NCBI GenBank assembly: GCA_006937955.1
Contig: SSNP01000084.1
Coordinates: 901,090 to 965,089, forward strand
Direction: 5' to 3'
DNA from: Pachypanchax playfairii
Taxonomy: Eukaryota > Chordata > Actinopteri > Cyprinodontiformes > Aplocheilidae
DNA: 64,000 nucleotides
Positions 12,301-23,800 of this stretch are shown here, in pieces (the stretch's first letter is position 1; each line of letters opens with the position of its first letter). The translations under genes were made by a program, and so were the position numbers. Under the pieces are notes generated by a model that was not told the DNA's origin, did not search any database, and saw nothing but the letters and a program-made list of their open reading frames with translations.

Positions 12301-15300
12301 GCAGCTGCGTAAAGCCCTGGACGTCATCCTTCAGTCGTGTTTCAGTCACAACTTCAGTGTGCGTCTGTACGCCTTACTGGCTCTGAAGAGAGTGTGGAGC
12401 CTGGTGGAGGAAGAGGAGGAGGAGGAGGGTGATGCTTTTAGAGGAATGTCGTCTGTGGTGAAAGCCTGTCTGAACCAGGCAGAGGCCATGCAGAGCACCG
12501 GGTTAGAGCAGAACCTCTTAAAATAAGTCTAAATGTTGCAGATGTGTTTATTTGGGTTTGTATTTTTTTTTTTAAAGAAATGCTAATAAAAACTGGACGA
12601 GGATTCAAGGACATTTCTTCTTTGGTGCCTTTCATCCAATCAGGGATTATAGTGTTGAGGTGATTTAGTGTGTTTTTTCATACATAAATTAATTCTTCTA
12701 AAACACAATCACTCTCTAACACTTCTTCTTCTTCTCTATTTATCTGTTTTAGACTATTTTCTACACATTTCCCAGTCTGTCAGAGTTGGCCGATGATGAG
12801 TGGATTCCACCGAGGAAGTTCAAGAAGCTTTCGGGGTTTTCCGATAGTCCATCACTTCCTTTGAGAAATCCTGCTCCAGACTTGGGACAGCTTCAACCTG
12901 GAGACTGGATCCAGCTGGACAGAAGTACTTTAACACCTCTCTGTACCAGGGACTACTACACAACACCAGCTGGTACTTTATCTACTAAACTCCATGTGGT
13001 GTTGTGTCTCTCAGGTGAGCAGGATAAGGAGGAGCGCTGGGCCGAGGTGCAGAAGAAGATCACGCCCTGGAAGTTAGGCATCCAGGAGCAGGAACTTGAA
13101 CTTCAACTAGTTCCACCTCAGAGAGCTGCTCGTCTGGGCAAACAGCACGGGGCCCTGCTGGTTGTAGCTTCACTCATTGACAAGCCCACTAACTTAGGAG
13201 GTGTGAAACAGCACGTCTTTTATGTCGTCTGTGGGAGGAGCCTAACGATTTCACCACAATCCAGATCGAATCAGTTAAAACGTGCTTGGTTTTTTTAGGT
13301 CTTTGCAGAACGTGTGAGATATTTGGCGCCAGCGCTCTGGTTCTAGACGGTCTCCACCACATCAACGACAAGCATTTTCAGTCTTTGAGCGTCTCTTCAG
13401 AGCTGTGGCTTCCCCTGTTAGAGGTGATGGCTGCAAATTCTACTTCAAATCTGTTTCCAGACTCGGAACAAGTTGGCAAAAGATTTAAGCAACATTCAGT
13501 TTAATCAACAAAACAAGTAGAACACATCTATAAAAAGCAGAATAAAAAAAACAAATAAAGATGGAGGTTTTTTTCCTTCATCAGTTAACAGAAAGCAACT
13601 CAGTCGATTTTCTCGCTGTTTCTCTCAAGTTCAGATATTTTTTAACGCTAATTTAAAACAAAATGTGTCAATAAAATCTTCTTCTTTCAGGTGAAGCCTG
13701 TAGAACTCGCTGATTTCCTGCAGGTGAAGAAGAATGAAGGTTACTGTATTGTTGGAGTGGAGCAGACTGCTAACAGTCACAGCCTTCAGGACTACCACTT
13801 CCCTGACAAGACCCTGCTACTTTTGGGGTGTGGTAACATTAAACACTAAAAAATTAGCTGCTTTTCAACCAAATCCTGCAGATTTTTTCCACCGTTCTCT
13901 TTGTGGCTCTCGCAGAGAAAAAGCTGTGAGCTGACGAGGCTGTTTAGTGTTTTCACCTGTTTAGCGTGGCGCCCCGCGGGGCCTCTTGTTTCCTATGTGT
14001 ACCTGTCAGGGCATGCTGAGTTATAATTGGTTCTCCCTGGAGAGAGCAGAGGATAGGAATTACACGGACCCGAGGAGTCTGATAACAGGAGATGGCTAAG
14101 CTTTAACCTTCATTTGGTTTTGCTGCTAATTTCCTCCTCGTGTTTACTTTGCAGATATAGTACATTATATATAGTCTATTGATTACATGTACGTTTGTCC
14201 TTGAATTAAAATCAATGGATTATTTTATTAGGACTGCATTGTTTGATAATTTCCCCCAAAAAAGGAAAAAAAAAAAAGTTGGGACACAGTAAAATGTTTA
14301 TAAAAACAGAATGCAGTGATTTGCGAAGGTCATGAATCTTTTAAAATTCCAGTAGAACACAAAAACATATCAGATGTCAAAACTGAGCTATTTTATAGAA
14401 AATATTAACTCATTTCAAATTGAATGGCAGCTACTTGTATATATTTTTTTTTTTAATGGACTCTTTTTTTTTTTTTTTTTGTAAAGCTAAGCTGTTGTGA
14501 TGGATGCAGGATTTGGTTTAGGATGATCTTGCTGAAATATGCAAGACCTTCCCTGAAGGAGACATTTTTGCATTCGTGTCTCTAAAACCTCTATTTACAT
14601 TTCAGCATTGATGGAGACTTTCCAGATGTGTAAGCAGCTCACACCATAGACGGTGCGTTCACACCGGCCCAACCGTCAACGTCAGAAGCGTCAAGTTTAC
14701 ATGTAAAGTCTATGGTGGAGTCCTTCAGAGGGGGCGTCAGAGTCTCTGCGGCCCTTTGTGAGCGTTAGAAGCTTTTCAAGCGTTTCAGGCGTTGACGCTT
14801 GAAACGCGAGCAACGCAGAAGTTCAGCTAGCTAAACTTTTGACGCTCTTGAAGCGGCATGTCAACCAATCAGAGCGTCTCATCGTAGTGACGTACCTGAA
14901 TGAAGCAGGAAGTCTTCAAACAGGGTGCGGGACAGACGGAAGTAGCGCTGGAAGCAAACCTCATCCATATGTAGCTCCTGGAGCAAATGGTTTAACTCCT
15001 CAAACTCAGAACACATCTGAAGAATGGGGTGTATCCACAAACGGAGTAAATAAAGCCAAGCCACTCTCTCTATATGATCCGCCATAGCTCAGAACGTCCG
15101 ATAACAAAGGAAGCCCCGCCTCCGCGCTCTTTTTAACGTCAGGCGTTACAAGCGTCAAAACTTGAAGCGTTGTGAACGTTGCTTGATGTTGACAAAGCGG
15201 TCGGTGTGAACGCACCATAATACAGAGATGTAGAATTGTCTGTTGATAACAAGCTGTATAATTCTTCTCCTCTTTAGTCTGCAGGACACAGTGTTCATAG

Positions 15301-16204
15301 AATCCAAAATAAATTTCAAATGAAGACTAAATCTGACCACAGAACAGTTTTCCACTTCACCTCAGAACATTTTAAATGATCTTTGGACCAGAGAAGACGC
15401 CAGCACATCTGGATCATGTTTACATCTGGCATCCATGTTTAACTGGTGATTGTGGATCGCACAGTGATATCTGGAAGAGTTCTTGAGTCCTGCAAATCAA
15501 GAACATCCAGTTCTGACCTTTGACCTTTAACACACAAAGATTTCTCCTGATTCTCTGAAAATTTTGATCATATTCACTATAATTAGAGTCATAATTTTAC
15601 ATTATGGAGCATTTTCAAAAGCAGTTGAACAACTTTTTGATGCAGTTTGTCACAGATTGATGAACATCTGCCCATTTTTACATCTGATGGACTCTCTGAA
15701 TGCTTCTTTTATACTCAGTCATGTTACTGAAGTTGTTTTTGAATCGTGCCAATTACTTTTTGAGGCTTTTATTACGTCTGTTCGAACTTTTATTAGATGT
15801 TGCTGCCATCAAATCCAAAATGAGATCGTATTTTCTATAAAATAGTAAAATATCCCTGTTTCAATGCTTCTACTGGGAGCGGAATATTATTACATTCTGT
15901 GACAGTGACTCAACTTTTCTGGAGCTGCGTTTGTAACCTGGATGAGACAGAATAAAGTGAAGTGATCGACTGATGCAGCCGTTTTTCAGCTTGCGTATTT
16001 CACCACATATTCGTCTTTTTATCCCTCAGCAACGAAAGAGAGGGTATTCCTGCAAATTTACTCCAGATGTTGGACGTCTGTGTGGAGATCCCCCAACAAG
16101 GAGTCATCCGCTCACTCAACGTGCACGTGAGCGCAGCCCTGTTGATTTGGGAATACACGCGGCAGCATCTCACCTCATCTGACGTCAGTTTAAATCGAAA
16201 TTAA
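6336..16204 (+). CDS. tarbp1: TARBP1, tRNA (guanosine-2'-O-)-methyltransferase (SPOUT/Trm3 family)
   Basis: Coding exons: 6336-7233, 7320-7417, 7491-7560, 7656-7810, 7898-7950, 8024-8121, 8197-8332, 8408-8504, 8614-8703, 8779-8926, 8997-9263, 9426-9520, 9606-9764, 9855-10072, 10170-10392, 10467-10655, 10732-10931, 11005-11076, 11167-11287, 11785-12045, 12131-12217, 12296-12501, 12578-12659, 12753-13200, 13299-13423, 13691-13827, 16030-16204. All phases agree, giving about 1635 residues against ~1621 in human. Most of the protein is a helical-repeat scaffold. The last ~155 residues are the trefoil-knot SPOUT domain: [26 protein letters not shown], split in two by an exon junction, then GYCIVGVEQTANS, LLLLGNEREGIP and VEIPQQGVIRSLNVHVSAAL. 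Known: TARBP1/Trm3 makes 2'-O-methylguanosine at position 18 of some tRNAs using S-adenosylmethionine. Intron 18 has a GC donor. Exon 24 may contain a 90-bp optional intron (12925-13014). An AATAAA lies at 16540-16545. Confidence 0.95.
14258..15870. mobile_element. Decayed teleost DNA transposon, interrupted
   Basis: The largest tarbp1 intron (13828-16029) carries an old dispersed repeat. It begins with AGTTGGGACACAGT and ATAAAAACAGAATGCAGTGA, continues with CTTGCTGAAATATGCAAG, resumes after a nested insertion with TGATAACAAGCTG and GACCACAGAACAGTTTTCCA, and ends near TACTCAGTCATGTTACTG and TTGCTGCCATCAAATCCAAA. I recognise this order of segments as a repeat abundant in teleost genomes, thought to be a DNA transposon; its superfamily I cannot state. 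Many stops and small deletions show that it is dead. The far terminus is degraded, so its right end is approximate. Confidence 0.55.
14652..15216 (-). mobile_element. PIF/Harbinger-like non-autonomous element, nested
   Basis: A 565-bp element bounded by perfect 15-bp terminal inverted repeats, GGTGCGTTCACACCG at 14652-14666 and its reverse complement at 15202-15216. Inside, the minus strand between 15085 and 14879 encodes ELHMDEVCFQRYFRLSRTLFEDFLL, split over two lines of sequence; this resembles the N-terminal region of PIF/Harbinger transposases (the FxRYFRLSxxxFxxLL pattern). The rest of the transposase is missing, so this is an internally deleted copy. Related AAGCGTCAA and GACGCTT strings recur near both ends. 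It sits inside the older repeat of the same intron and is therefore younger. I could not make out a clear 3-bp target duplication. Confidence 0.7.
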
Positions 16205-16794
16205 AAGAAAAAAAAAAAAGGGAGACCGGACTCTGTTGGTCACCAGTCAGCTTCCTTCCTGTGTCTTAATAAGAGTCATGCATAAAGATCAGCTCTGGTT
16301 ATTACATCTAAATGTTCCAGTCACTGTTAAATTAATTGAGGTAATCTCCATGTTGCAGCAGCGTAAATAGATATTTTCTTCCCTTTGAAGAGTAAATGGC
16401 ATTTTTATGTGAGCAATTAATTTTTGCTTTGAAGCAGTAAGACTGGATTATAATACTCACATATTCAAATTTGATACTTTTACCGTCATCTTCTGTGTTT
16501 TTTTGCTACATATTATGAGAAGAAGTTATAATAACTTTCAATAAAATGTCTTTTTTTAAATGTTTGCCTGCATTTGCTTCTTCTGGTGAATAAATTCAGG
16601 ATGATTCTAAAAGAATGAAGCAGCTAAAGGGTTAATAGATGCTACTACGTTCTCCTCCCTCCCTTTTTAAGATAAAGTTGTCGGTTCAGCTGGAGATTTA
16701 ATCAGAGGACGATGGAGCAGGTAGAGCGAGTACCGTCTCATATAAGCCGTCGATCCACTGGTGTGTGGGGTGATGGTGGTTATATGAGTGGGGT
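16205..16794 (+). other. Spacer between tarbp1 and the GPCR gene
   Basis: This 590-bp spacer should contain the tarbp1 3' untranslated region, with AATAAA at 16540-16545, and then the promoter and 5' untranslated region of the GPCR gene. An upstream ATG at 16712 opens a short frame that ends in TGA before the GPCR body, so it is at most an upstream open reading frame. No repeat or RNA gene is evident. Confidence 0.5.
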
Positions 16795-19049
16795 ATGAGG
16801 GGGGTCAATGCGACCGGGTTTGGGGATGCTTTGGACATCTCGTCTGGGCGGAGCCAGCCAGTCCTGCAGGTGATCGTGGTGCTCATGTGTTTGGGTGCTG
16901 TGATAGGTGAGTTACAGACTGAGCTGATTATTTCATTGATCAAGGTGTTATCAGTACTTCCAGTTTAATCTTTTCAGTTGTACAAGCAAATCACAACATG
17001 GGCTCAGATTTAACTCCGAGCTACAGTTTATCAGACCTTCTGGTCTGATGACGTCCAGAGTTCTGATCAGTCATGGACAGAGCCTCATTCTAATGTCCCA
17101 ACATTTGTGTGACACTCATTTCATGCATGTAAATATATTAAACCTTTTAAACTCACTTTGACTGGTATTTAATTCTTCTACTGGAGAGGTTTACATGCTA
17201 TGAGCATCTAAATGTTTTATATTATAAACCCAGTAGAATCCTTCAGTTTTTGTCTGAATTGTGTTTTTAGTTTTGTGGATTTTGTGTGCAAGTTAAAAAA
17301 AAACAATCTGATATCAAACAATTAGGCCTTAATTTATTTCATATATTCGAGTATAAAGTTCTCATTTGTTCAACGGTGGATTTTAGAATGAAGTGTTTAT
17401 TTTTTTCTTATTTGTAAAGTTTACTAGAACTTACATTCAGTTAACTAAAACTAGGTTGAGGTTGTTAAGCTGTTTTTTGCACTAGGTTACAGGGGAAGTT
17501 AATGGCTGCAGGTTTGTAATCCAATCATTCGGACCACTGAGTCACTGGTTGTTTGGTTGGGATGTCTTTCAGGTAATGTTTTTGTCATTGTTATTGTGGC
17601 TGCAACCAAGACCCTCCATGCAGTGACCTCAGTGCTGATCATGAACCTGGCCATCAGTGACCTGTTAGTGGGCGTTGGGGTCATGCCTTTTGTCGCTCTG
17701 TCCATCATGAACCATGGATGGGTGCATTGCACTGTAAGTGTTTTCTTTCCTGATAATTTTAGGTTTAAACACCTGCTTGTTTTTAATCTTCTGTCTCTCC
17801 TGTTTCGTAGGATCTCTGTCTGTATGTTGGTTACTCCTCTTCTGTGTTCTGCACAGCTTCTGCACTGACACTAACTGCCATTGCTGTTGATCGTTATCAT
17901 TCTATCATGGACTGCCTGCGTTACAGCTCCCGCTGCACTCTGTGGAGGACCTGTGTCGTGGTCCTGTGGATCTGGCTGCAGGCCCTGGCCACTTGTAGCC
18001 CTCCACTGCTGGGCTGGAGCTCTTTCACCTATGTTGTTCCAATGTACAGCTGTGCAGTTGACTGGGCAAGCAGTCCCAGCTACACGGCCGTTATGGCTAC
18101 TCTTTCCTATCTCATACCTGCAGCTGTGATACTCTTCTGCTATGTGAGCATAGTCAAGGTGGCCCACAGCCACGCCAGGAGGATTCACAGTCTGGAAGAC
18201 TCTGTCCATCGCAGCAGAAACAGCTGCACTGATTCAGCTCACCAGCACAGCAGGAGTCCCCATAGTGCCTGGAGACTGATCTGTCACATACATGAAGAGT
18301 TTTTGTCTCAAGTCAGCTCAGAAGGGGAGAACATGAATCCAGTTTTTACAGAAAACTCTGCTCAACAGAACAACAGTGCACCCAGACGTTTGTTTTCCTT
18401 CTTGGCTCATAGGAGCTCACGGCCACCCGTGTTGAACGTGCAGCAGCATCACCACCAGGGAGTGGTGCGCCTGCTCCTCATCATCTCAGCCTTCCTGGTG
18501 TGCTGGACCCCCTACATAAGCGTGGCTCTGATTCAGGCTACAGAAACTGCAATCACAGGCCAGTCCACCCTCGTCCCCGACTCTGCCATTACTTTCTCTT
18601 ACTGGCTGATGTTGTTGAACTCCGACATCAATCCTCTCTTGTATGCTCTGCTTAGTAAGCGTTTCCAAAGTGCTCTTCGGGGACTCGGGCACAAAATAAG
18701 AGCTGGTCTGGGGAGTGTGCTGGTCACTAACAGCAACCCCTGCACTCTGACCTCTCCACATTCAAGTTCAAGTACAGAGAGTTTGTCCAACTCGAAGTAT
18801 TCCTCTTCAATTTTTACCATCAGTTCTCATTTTAAACATCCCTCTGGAGTTAACGGATGTAAAGCACGTCGCAGTGAAAACACCTCGTCCTCTGCAGAGC
18901 ACGCTGCTGGGGAAAAGAAACACAATTTGCAGGTTCCATCTCGGCTTAAAGGAGGAAGCAGACTTCCTTTCTCTGCTCTCACGAAGGAGCGTCAGGCCAC
19001 TTTTTTCTTCGGTCAGATTACAGTAAGAGTGGAACATGATGCTAGCTAG
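16795..19049 (+). CDS. Orphan class A (rhodopsin-like) G protein-coupled receptor
   Basis: Exons 16795-16906, 17573-17733 and 17811-19049 join in phase to about 503 residues. Rhodopsin-family landmarks are all present: N-glycosylation sequon NAT at 5-7; TM1 GN (38-39); TM2 NLAISDLLVG with Asp67; TM3 Cys94 and DRY at 118-120 after TLTAIAV; TM4 WIWLQALATCSPPLLGW; a Cys in extracellular loop 2 (YSCAVDW); TM5 ending CYVSIVKVA; TM6 FLVCWTPY; TM7 NSDINPLLYALL. Intracellular loop 3 is long (about 100 residues, Ser/His-rich) and the Ser-rich tail exceeds 120 residues. The TM4-TM5 stretch recalls GPR161 (WxWL, PPLxGWSS, YTA, VA...ARxxH), but the rest is too different to name it. The ligand is unknown. 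The start was chosen because it is the only ATG in frame with TM1 after upstream stops. It lies 590 bp after tarbp1 on the same strand. Confidence 0.85.
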
Positions 19050-20824
19050 CTGGTCATTTCTTGCAAATCTTTGATATTTACGCTTCTTTGACATTAATTA
19101 ATCTATCTTTTATACATCAAAACTGACCATAACTGTACTTTTATATGAACTGAAACCAAATCCAACCAATTCTTTATCAATGAACTGCACATTATTTGTC
19201 TTTGATGCTGCTTCTAAGACAAAAACACAGAGGAAAAACAACCCTCGACAAGAAAACATACTGAAAAGAATTTTTTTTATATAGTACATGTGATTACACT
19301 TGAAGACACCCAACAGCAGGTCTGATAAACCCATTTTATTCACTCTCTAAATATTTCTTCCTTAAATGTGATAATCATATGTTGCATCTCAGTGTAAAAA
19401 TCGTCATTCCTTACAAAGGTTTACATTTATGTCTTGCGTTAATTCCAGAGGAATACAATATTATTATTTATTGTCATAAAGAATGACAATGGGAAACAGT
19501 GCTAATGTACTCTATTGCAAATTAAATTTAAAAAAAAAGAAGTAAAAGAAGGCAGTGAAGTGGATTTTCTTTTTGTTGTATATGCTCATCAGGTTAGTGC
19601 ATGCTTGTTCTGTGGATATCAGTCACTTTCCTTTTGAAGTTAGTCAGCAACTAAAGGCAAAAATATTTTAAAAGTCCTCTGCAATGCGTCAAGAAATCGT
19701 CCTGCTCTGCAAAAAAAAAAAAAAAGAGGAAGTATTAAAGAGTTTCTCTCAGCAGAAGTCTGTAGAAGCGCTGTATAAAACAAACAGCACGTAGCGAGCA
19801 TGTGTGGTCGAGTGATGTTCATACATTCACAGCAAGGCAGAATTCTCAGCAGACGCTTTACAAGGCCTGCGCCTCGGTAGCTCTCCGGTTTATCTTTGTT
19901 GTAATCTGCCTCCAAAAAATGTGATAAATGAAAACAGATACAATAAGCCGAAGAAATATGAGACACGTGTCAACACGTCTCCTCAAGCCACAGTGAAACA
20001 GTTTTCCATTTTCTGTTTTTTTTTTTGTACTAGAAATCAAACAATTTACCAGAGATCTGTTGTTTTTTTTTTTTGTGAAAATGAATCTAGAAAGTTGAAT
20101 GTGAGAGGGATTCATAGGGAGGCTCAGTGATCGCTATTAGTGACGTTCAGGTAGATCTGAATCTTTATTTAGCCCAGAAGTTTTGTCATTTGCTTTTAAC
20201 CCATAAAAAATTGGGATACCTGAAGCATTAGATAGTTTAAAGTTAACAAACGTCAGTCCTCTCATGCACTGAAATAAGAGATACTGGATTAGACAGTGAG
20301 TCTGATGAATGAGTGAGCAGTGGAAAAAAAAAACTTTCAAATTGATCTTTAAATGTCCAGGCAGATTCTTTCACACCAAATCAGACCGTCTGAGTCACAG
20401 CTTTAGGACATCCAGGTGGGAAGTATAGCTATGTACAGTGCAAATAAAACTCTTCAGACCTTTTTTTCTTTGGATCAAAACCTGTAAATGTGAATATTAT
20501 TTAAAACCAGCTGGTTTAGAAGTTGTTTGATTTTGATTTTCTTTTTCATCCCTAGAACTGAATAATATCAGGCAAGCTGGCAAGGCTGTTCAGGGTGTGA
20601 TATATTGATACATTTTTTGGAAAATATAGAGCAAAATTAAAGCATGGATCCGTAATGTGATGATCTTTTAAGTAAAAAATAAAAAAACAAGGAATGTCAG
20701 ATGAATGTGAAACATTCAGAGCCTCCTGCATGTTCCCATTTGTGGTTCAATTACTGATCCCAGGCCAGTCCAAATTAATGTGAGCTGTGCAAAACAAACC
20801 AGGCAGATCCTTCAGTTAATGGAG
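19050..20824. other. Convergent 3' untranslated regions of the GPCR gene and slc35f3
   Basis: No coding exon is seen between the GPCR stop and the slc35f3 stop. The stretch is AT-rich with several poly-A and poly-T runs. It must hold both 3' untranslated regions, since the genes converge. Plus-strand TTTATT strings (for example near 20163), which read AATAAA on the minus strand, are possible slc35f3 polyadenylation signals. Confidence 0.5.
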
Positions 20825-23800
20825 TCAATGTGCAAATGTTGACAGAGAAGTTCTGCCTCTTCCTCTCCAGCTGAGGCCCGTGGCGCCGCCGCCCTCCCCA
20901 TTGCCCTCTCCCGGCTCGTCCCGTTTGCGCAGCTTTGTGCTGAGCCGGATGATGCACTGGTCCCAGTCCTCCGGTAACAGCAGCATGAGGAAACCCAGGC
21001 AGATGATGAACACAGCAATGAGGCGCACTGTGTTGAAATGGATTTCGCACATGAAGAGGTCCACCACTGAAAAAAATCCCACAATGTGTTAACATTCTTA
21101 TTCATTAATAGAAATTAGAATCATGTAAGTATCAGCGTGGGTTTGCATAATGGACGAAGACAAAGTGAATCTGAGATGGTATGAACATTTAAATATAATC
21201 ATACCACAAAAAATAAATAAATCTGTAGTACTTAAATTGTCCACCAGATGGAGCCTGTTATCATTTAACATTTAGCTGTAATTTAGCTTGATCTCATCAT
21301 AAAATCCCCCCTTTTAGCTTTTCTAAAAGAACTGGTTGTATTGTGCAGTTTAGCACAGCACAAAGCTGAGAAATTCCAAATGCAAACTCAGTCATGCTTG
21401 TTGTCACGCAGCAGAGGACAGCTGTAGCTGCTAATGCTACTAATGAGCAGCAGTGATTGGGGATCATGTGCCTCCATCAACATTTAAAACAAGAAAAAAA
21501 AAGGAATGTTAGCTACATTTCTGCAGTAGCAGAAAGCGTTTTCAGGCATTCATAGACAAACAGACAGCTGTGGTTTTATTATGTCGATTTATTCCAATAT
21601 GTATTAAGTTTGGCTAATATTTCCTATAATTTGACTCAGGTCTACTATGAAAAACTGAAGCAAGTAAATTGTGTCATAGTTTATTTACTGCATGTGCAGT
21701 GATTAAAAACTTTGTGGCAATTTTACATAATGTAATCTATTCAAGGATCCAAGTCAGGGCCGGTTCTGGGCATAGGCAGACTAGGCAATTGCCTAGGGCG
21801 CCCTCTGCTGGAGGGGGTGCCACTTTTTTTGTTTTTTTGGACAAACTGTTGGACACACCATTCATCTCATGTAACGAGCAAAATAAGTAATAATTAAATA
21901 TCTATCATCTCTAATCTTCATTTTAGTATGAATAAAAAATTTTTGCAATGTTATCCAGTTATTGAGTTACATTGTTTCTGTTCTGGGCAGTAGGGGGCGC
22001 CAAAATCCTTTTTCGCCTAGGGCACCATGCAGCTCAGGGCCGGCCCTGATCCAAGTACTAAGTTTATAAACTTTATCAACTCTATAAATACCAAATATCA
22101 TTACATTTATGTTCCATAAAATAAGAGTTTGTTAAAGAAAAAGATTGACTATAACTTCTTTAAACATCTGTTGTATTATTTAATGATTCAATCTGCATGT
22201 CATGGCTGCTGTCATCGATTTCAAGCTAGGAAAACATTTCCAAATGTCTCCATCATCACAGAGAAATTGCATTTTCGAACACTTACTTGCATTCACAGGG
22301 ACACTTAGGACGATGCCGAGGGAAATTAATGTTGGGTATGTTATCGCGATGCCAAAGTTCACCAGGATGTTAAAAGCTGTAGGGAGACACATAACCAGAG
22401 CAAGTCACACAATAAGAAAGATAAACAATTGATTGACGATGTAATCAGAAAACCAACAGCTCCATGAGTCATCTTCAGTTACCAAAAAGCAGGGCTGCAA
22501 CCCCACAGAGGTACGCCCAGGGGATGTCTGCCAGTGAGCCGATGTACTCCACGTGTGTAAAATACAGGATCACCGGCACAAAGCTGATGAAAACAAAGTT
22601 GGCACTTCCAACAATGCTCAGGAAGAGAGCCGCCTCTCCAAATTTGGCACTGCCCAGAACCATCTTGAAGAGCACCTAAGGAGTCAGTAAGGGAAGATAG
22701 ATGATTGCAAAAAAAAATTCCACCCCTTGACAAAACTGAGGGGTCCTGCAGGAGGTTTTCCTGCCAGATACTTGGCACGTCTGTGGCTCATGGCTGTTGT
22801 TGTCTAGTTATCACGATTAGGCAGCAAAGACAGCAGGGGAGAACATCCCTCTGTCAAAATGTAGCTGTGCCTCCTTTGAGCTGCATGTAATCAGTCACAT
22901 CCAACTAAACAACCCCACCGTTTCTACCACCTGACTACATAACAAGAAACAAACTGGTCCAGTACCTCGTAAACAAGTCAAGATCATTTATATATTTAAC
23001 TGATTCTAATGTTTCTCTATGGCTCAAAGCATCAAAACTAACACATTGCGTTTTTGATGAAGTGGTAATAATTACCTTGTAGAGTGCTGACATAGAAGCA
23101 GAGGCCACGACCAGCGTAATACCGATGACAGAGTGGCTGTGGAATCCATCGGCGTAGGTCATCATGACGATGCCTGCTATGGCTAAGATAGCAGCGACTA
23201 TCTGTGGAGAAGCAGGACATCAGTGAATGATGGATGGGCGACGTGCTGCTCGCAGGATGATCAGTTCAGGTTTTTTTTTTTTATTTTCTCAATTGCAAAT
23301 AGACACGTTGAACAGGTTGTCATGTTCACGGTGCACATGCTTCTGACACGGGTCAACCTGCACTTCTGGCATTGATTTCTATTATACAGCCATCATGTTT
23401 ACAAAACAAGCTCACCTCGATCCAACAGCTCCCACTCATCACTCCCACTCAGATGACACCAGATTATCCTGCTCGCAGTCATCCGAGACGCTCTAAAACC
23501 AAATCACTCACTTGTGCCTCTCGTGTTTTTGTCTGTGACTGTAGCTACATTTAGGGAGGGGGGGGGTGCTTGGCTGAGGAACAGCGATGAGCACGTGATG
23601 CAGTCTAGCTGAGGGGATTAACACTGCATTAAAGAGGTGTCAGGAAGATAAATGAACCGTGTATTTTTTTTTTTTCTTCTTCTTTACTTGGCCAAAGCCC
23701 TGAGGCACTTTTGGCAAAATTGCTCTGTCTGCACTGCAGGCTGCCGCGTCAGTCACACCTACAACTTTCATTTCACCGAACACAGGTTTGCTTGCAACAT

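Noticed and set aside
16712..16799. Earlier ATG as start of the GPCR
   Set aside because: Its frame meets TGA at 16796-16798 and is not the TM1 frame; the ATG at 16795 is in frame with TM1.
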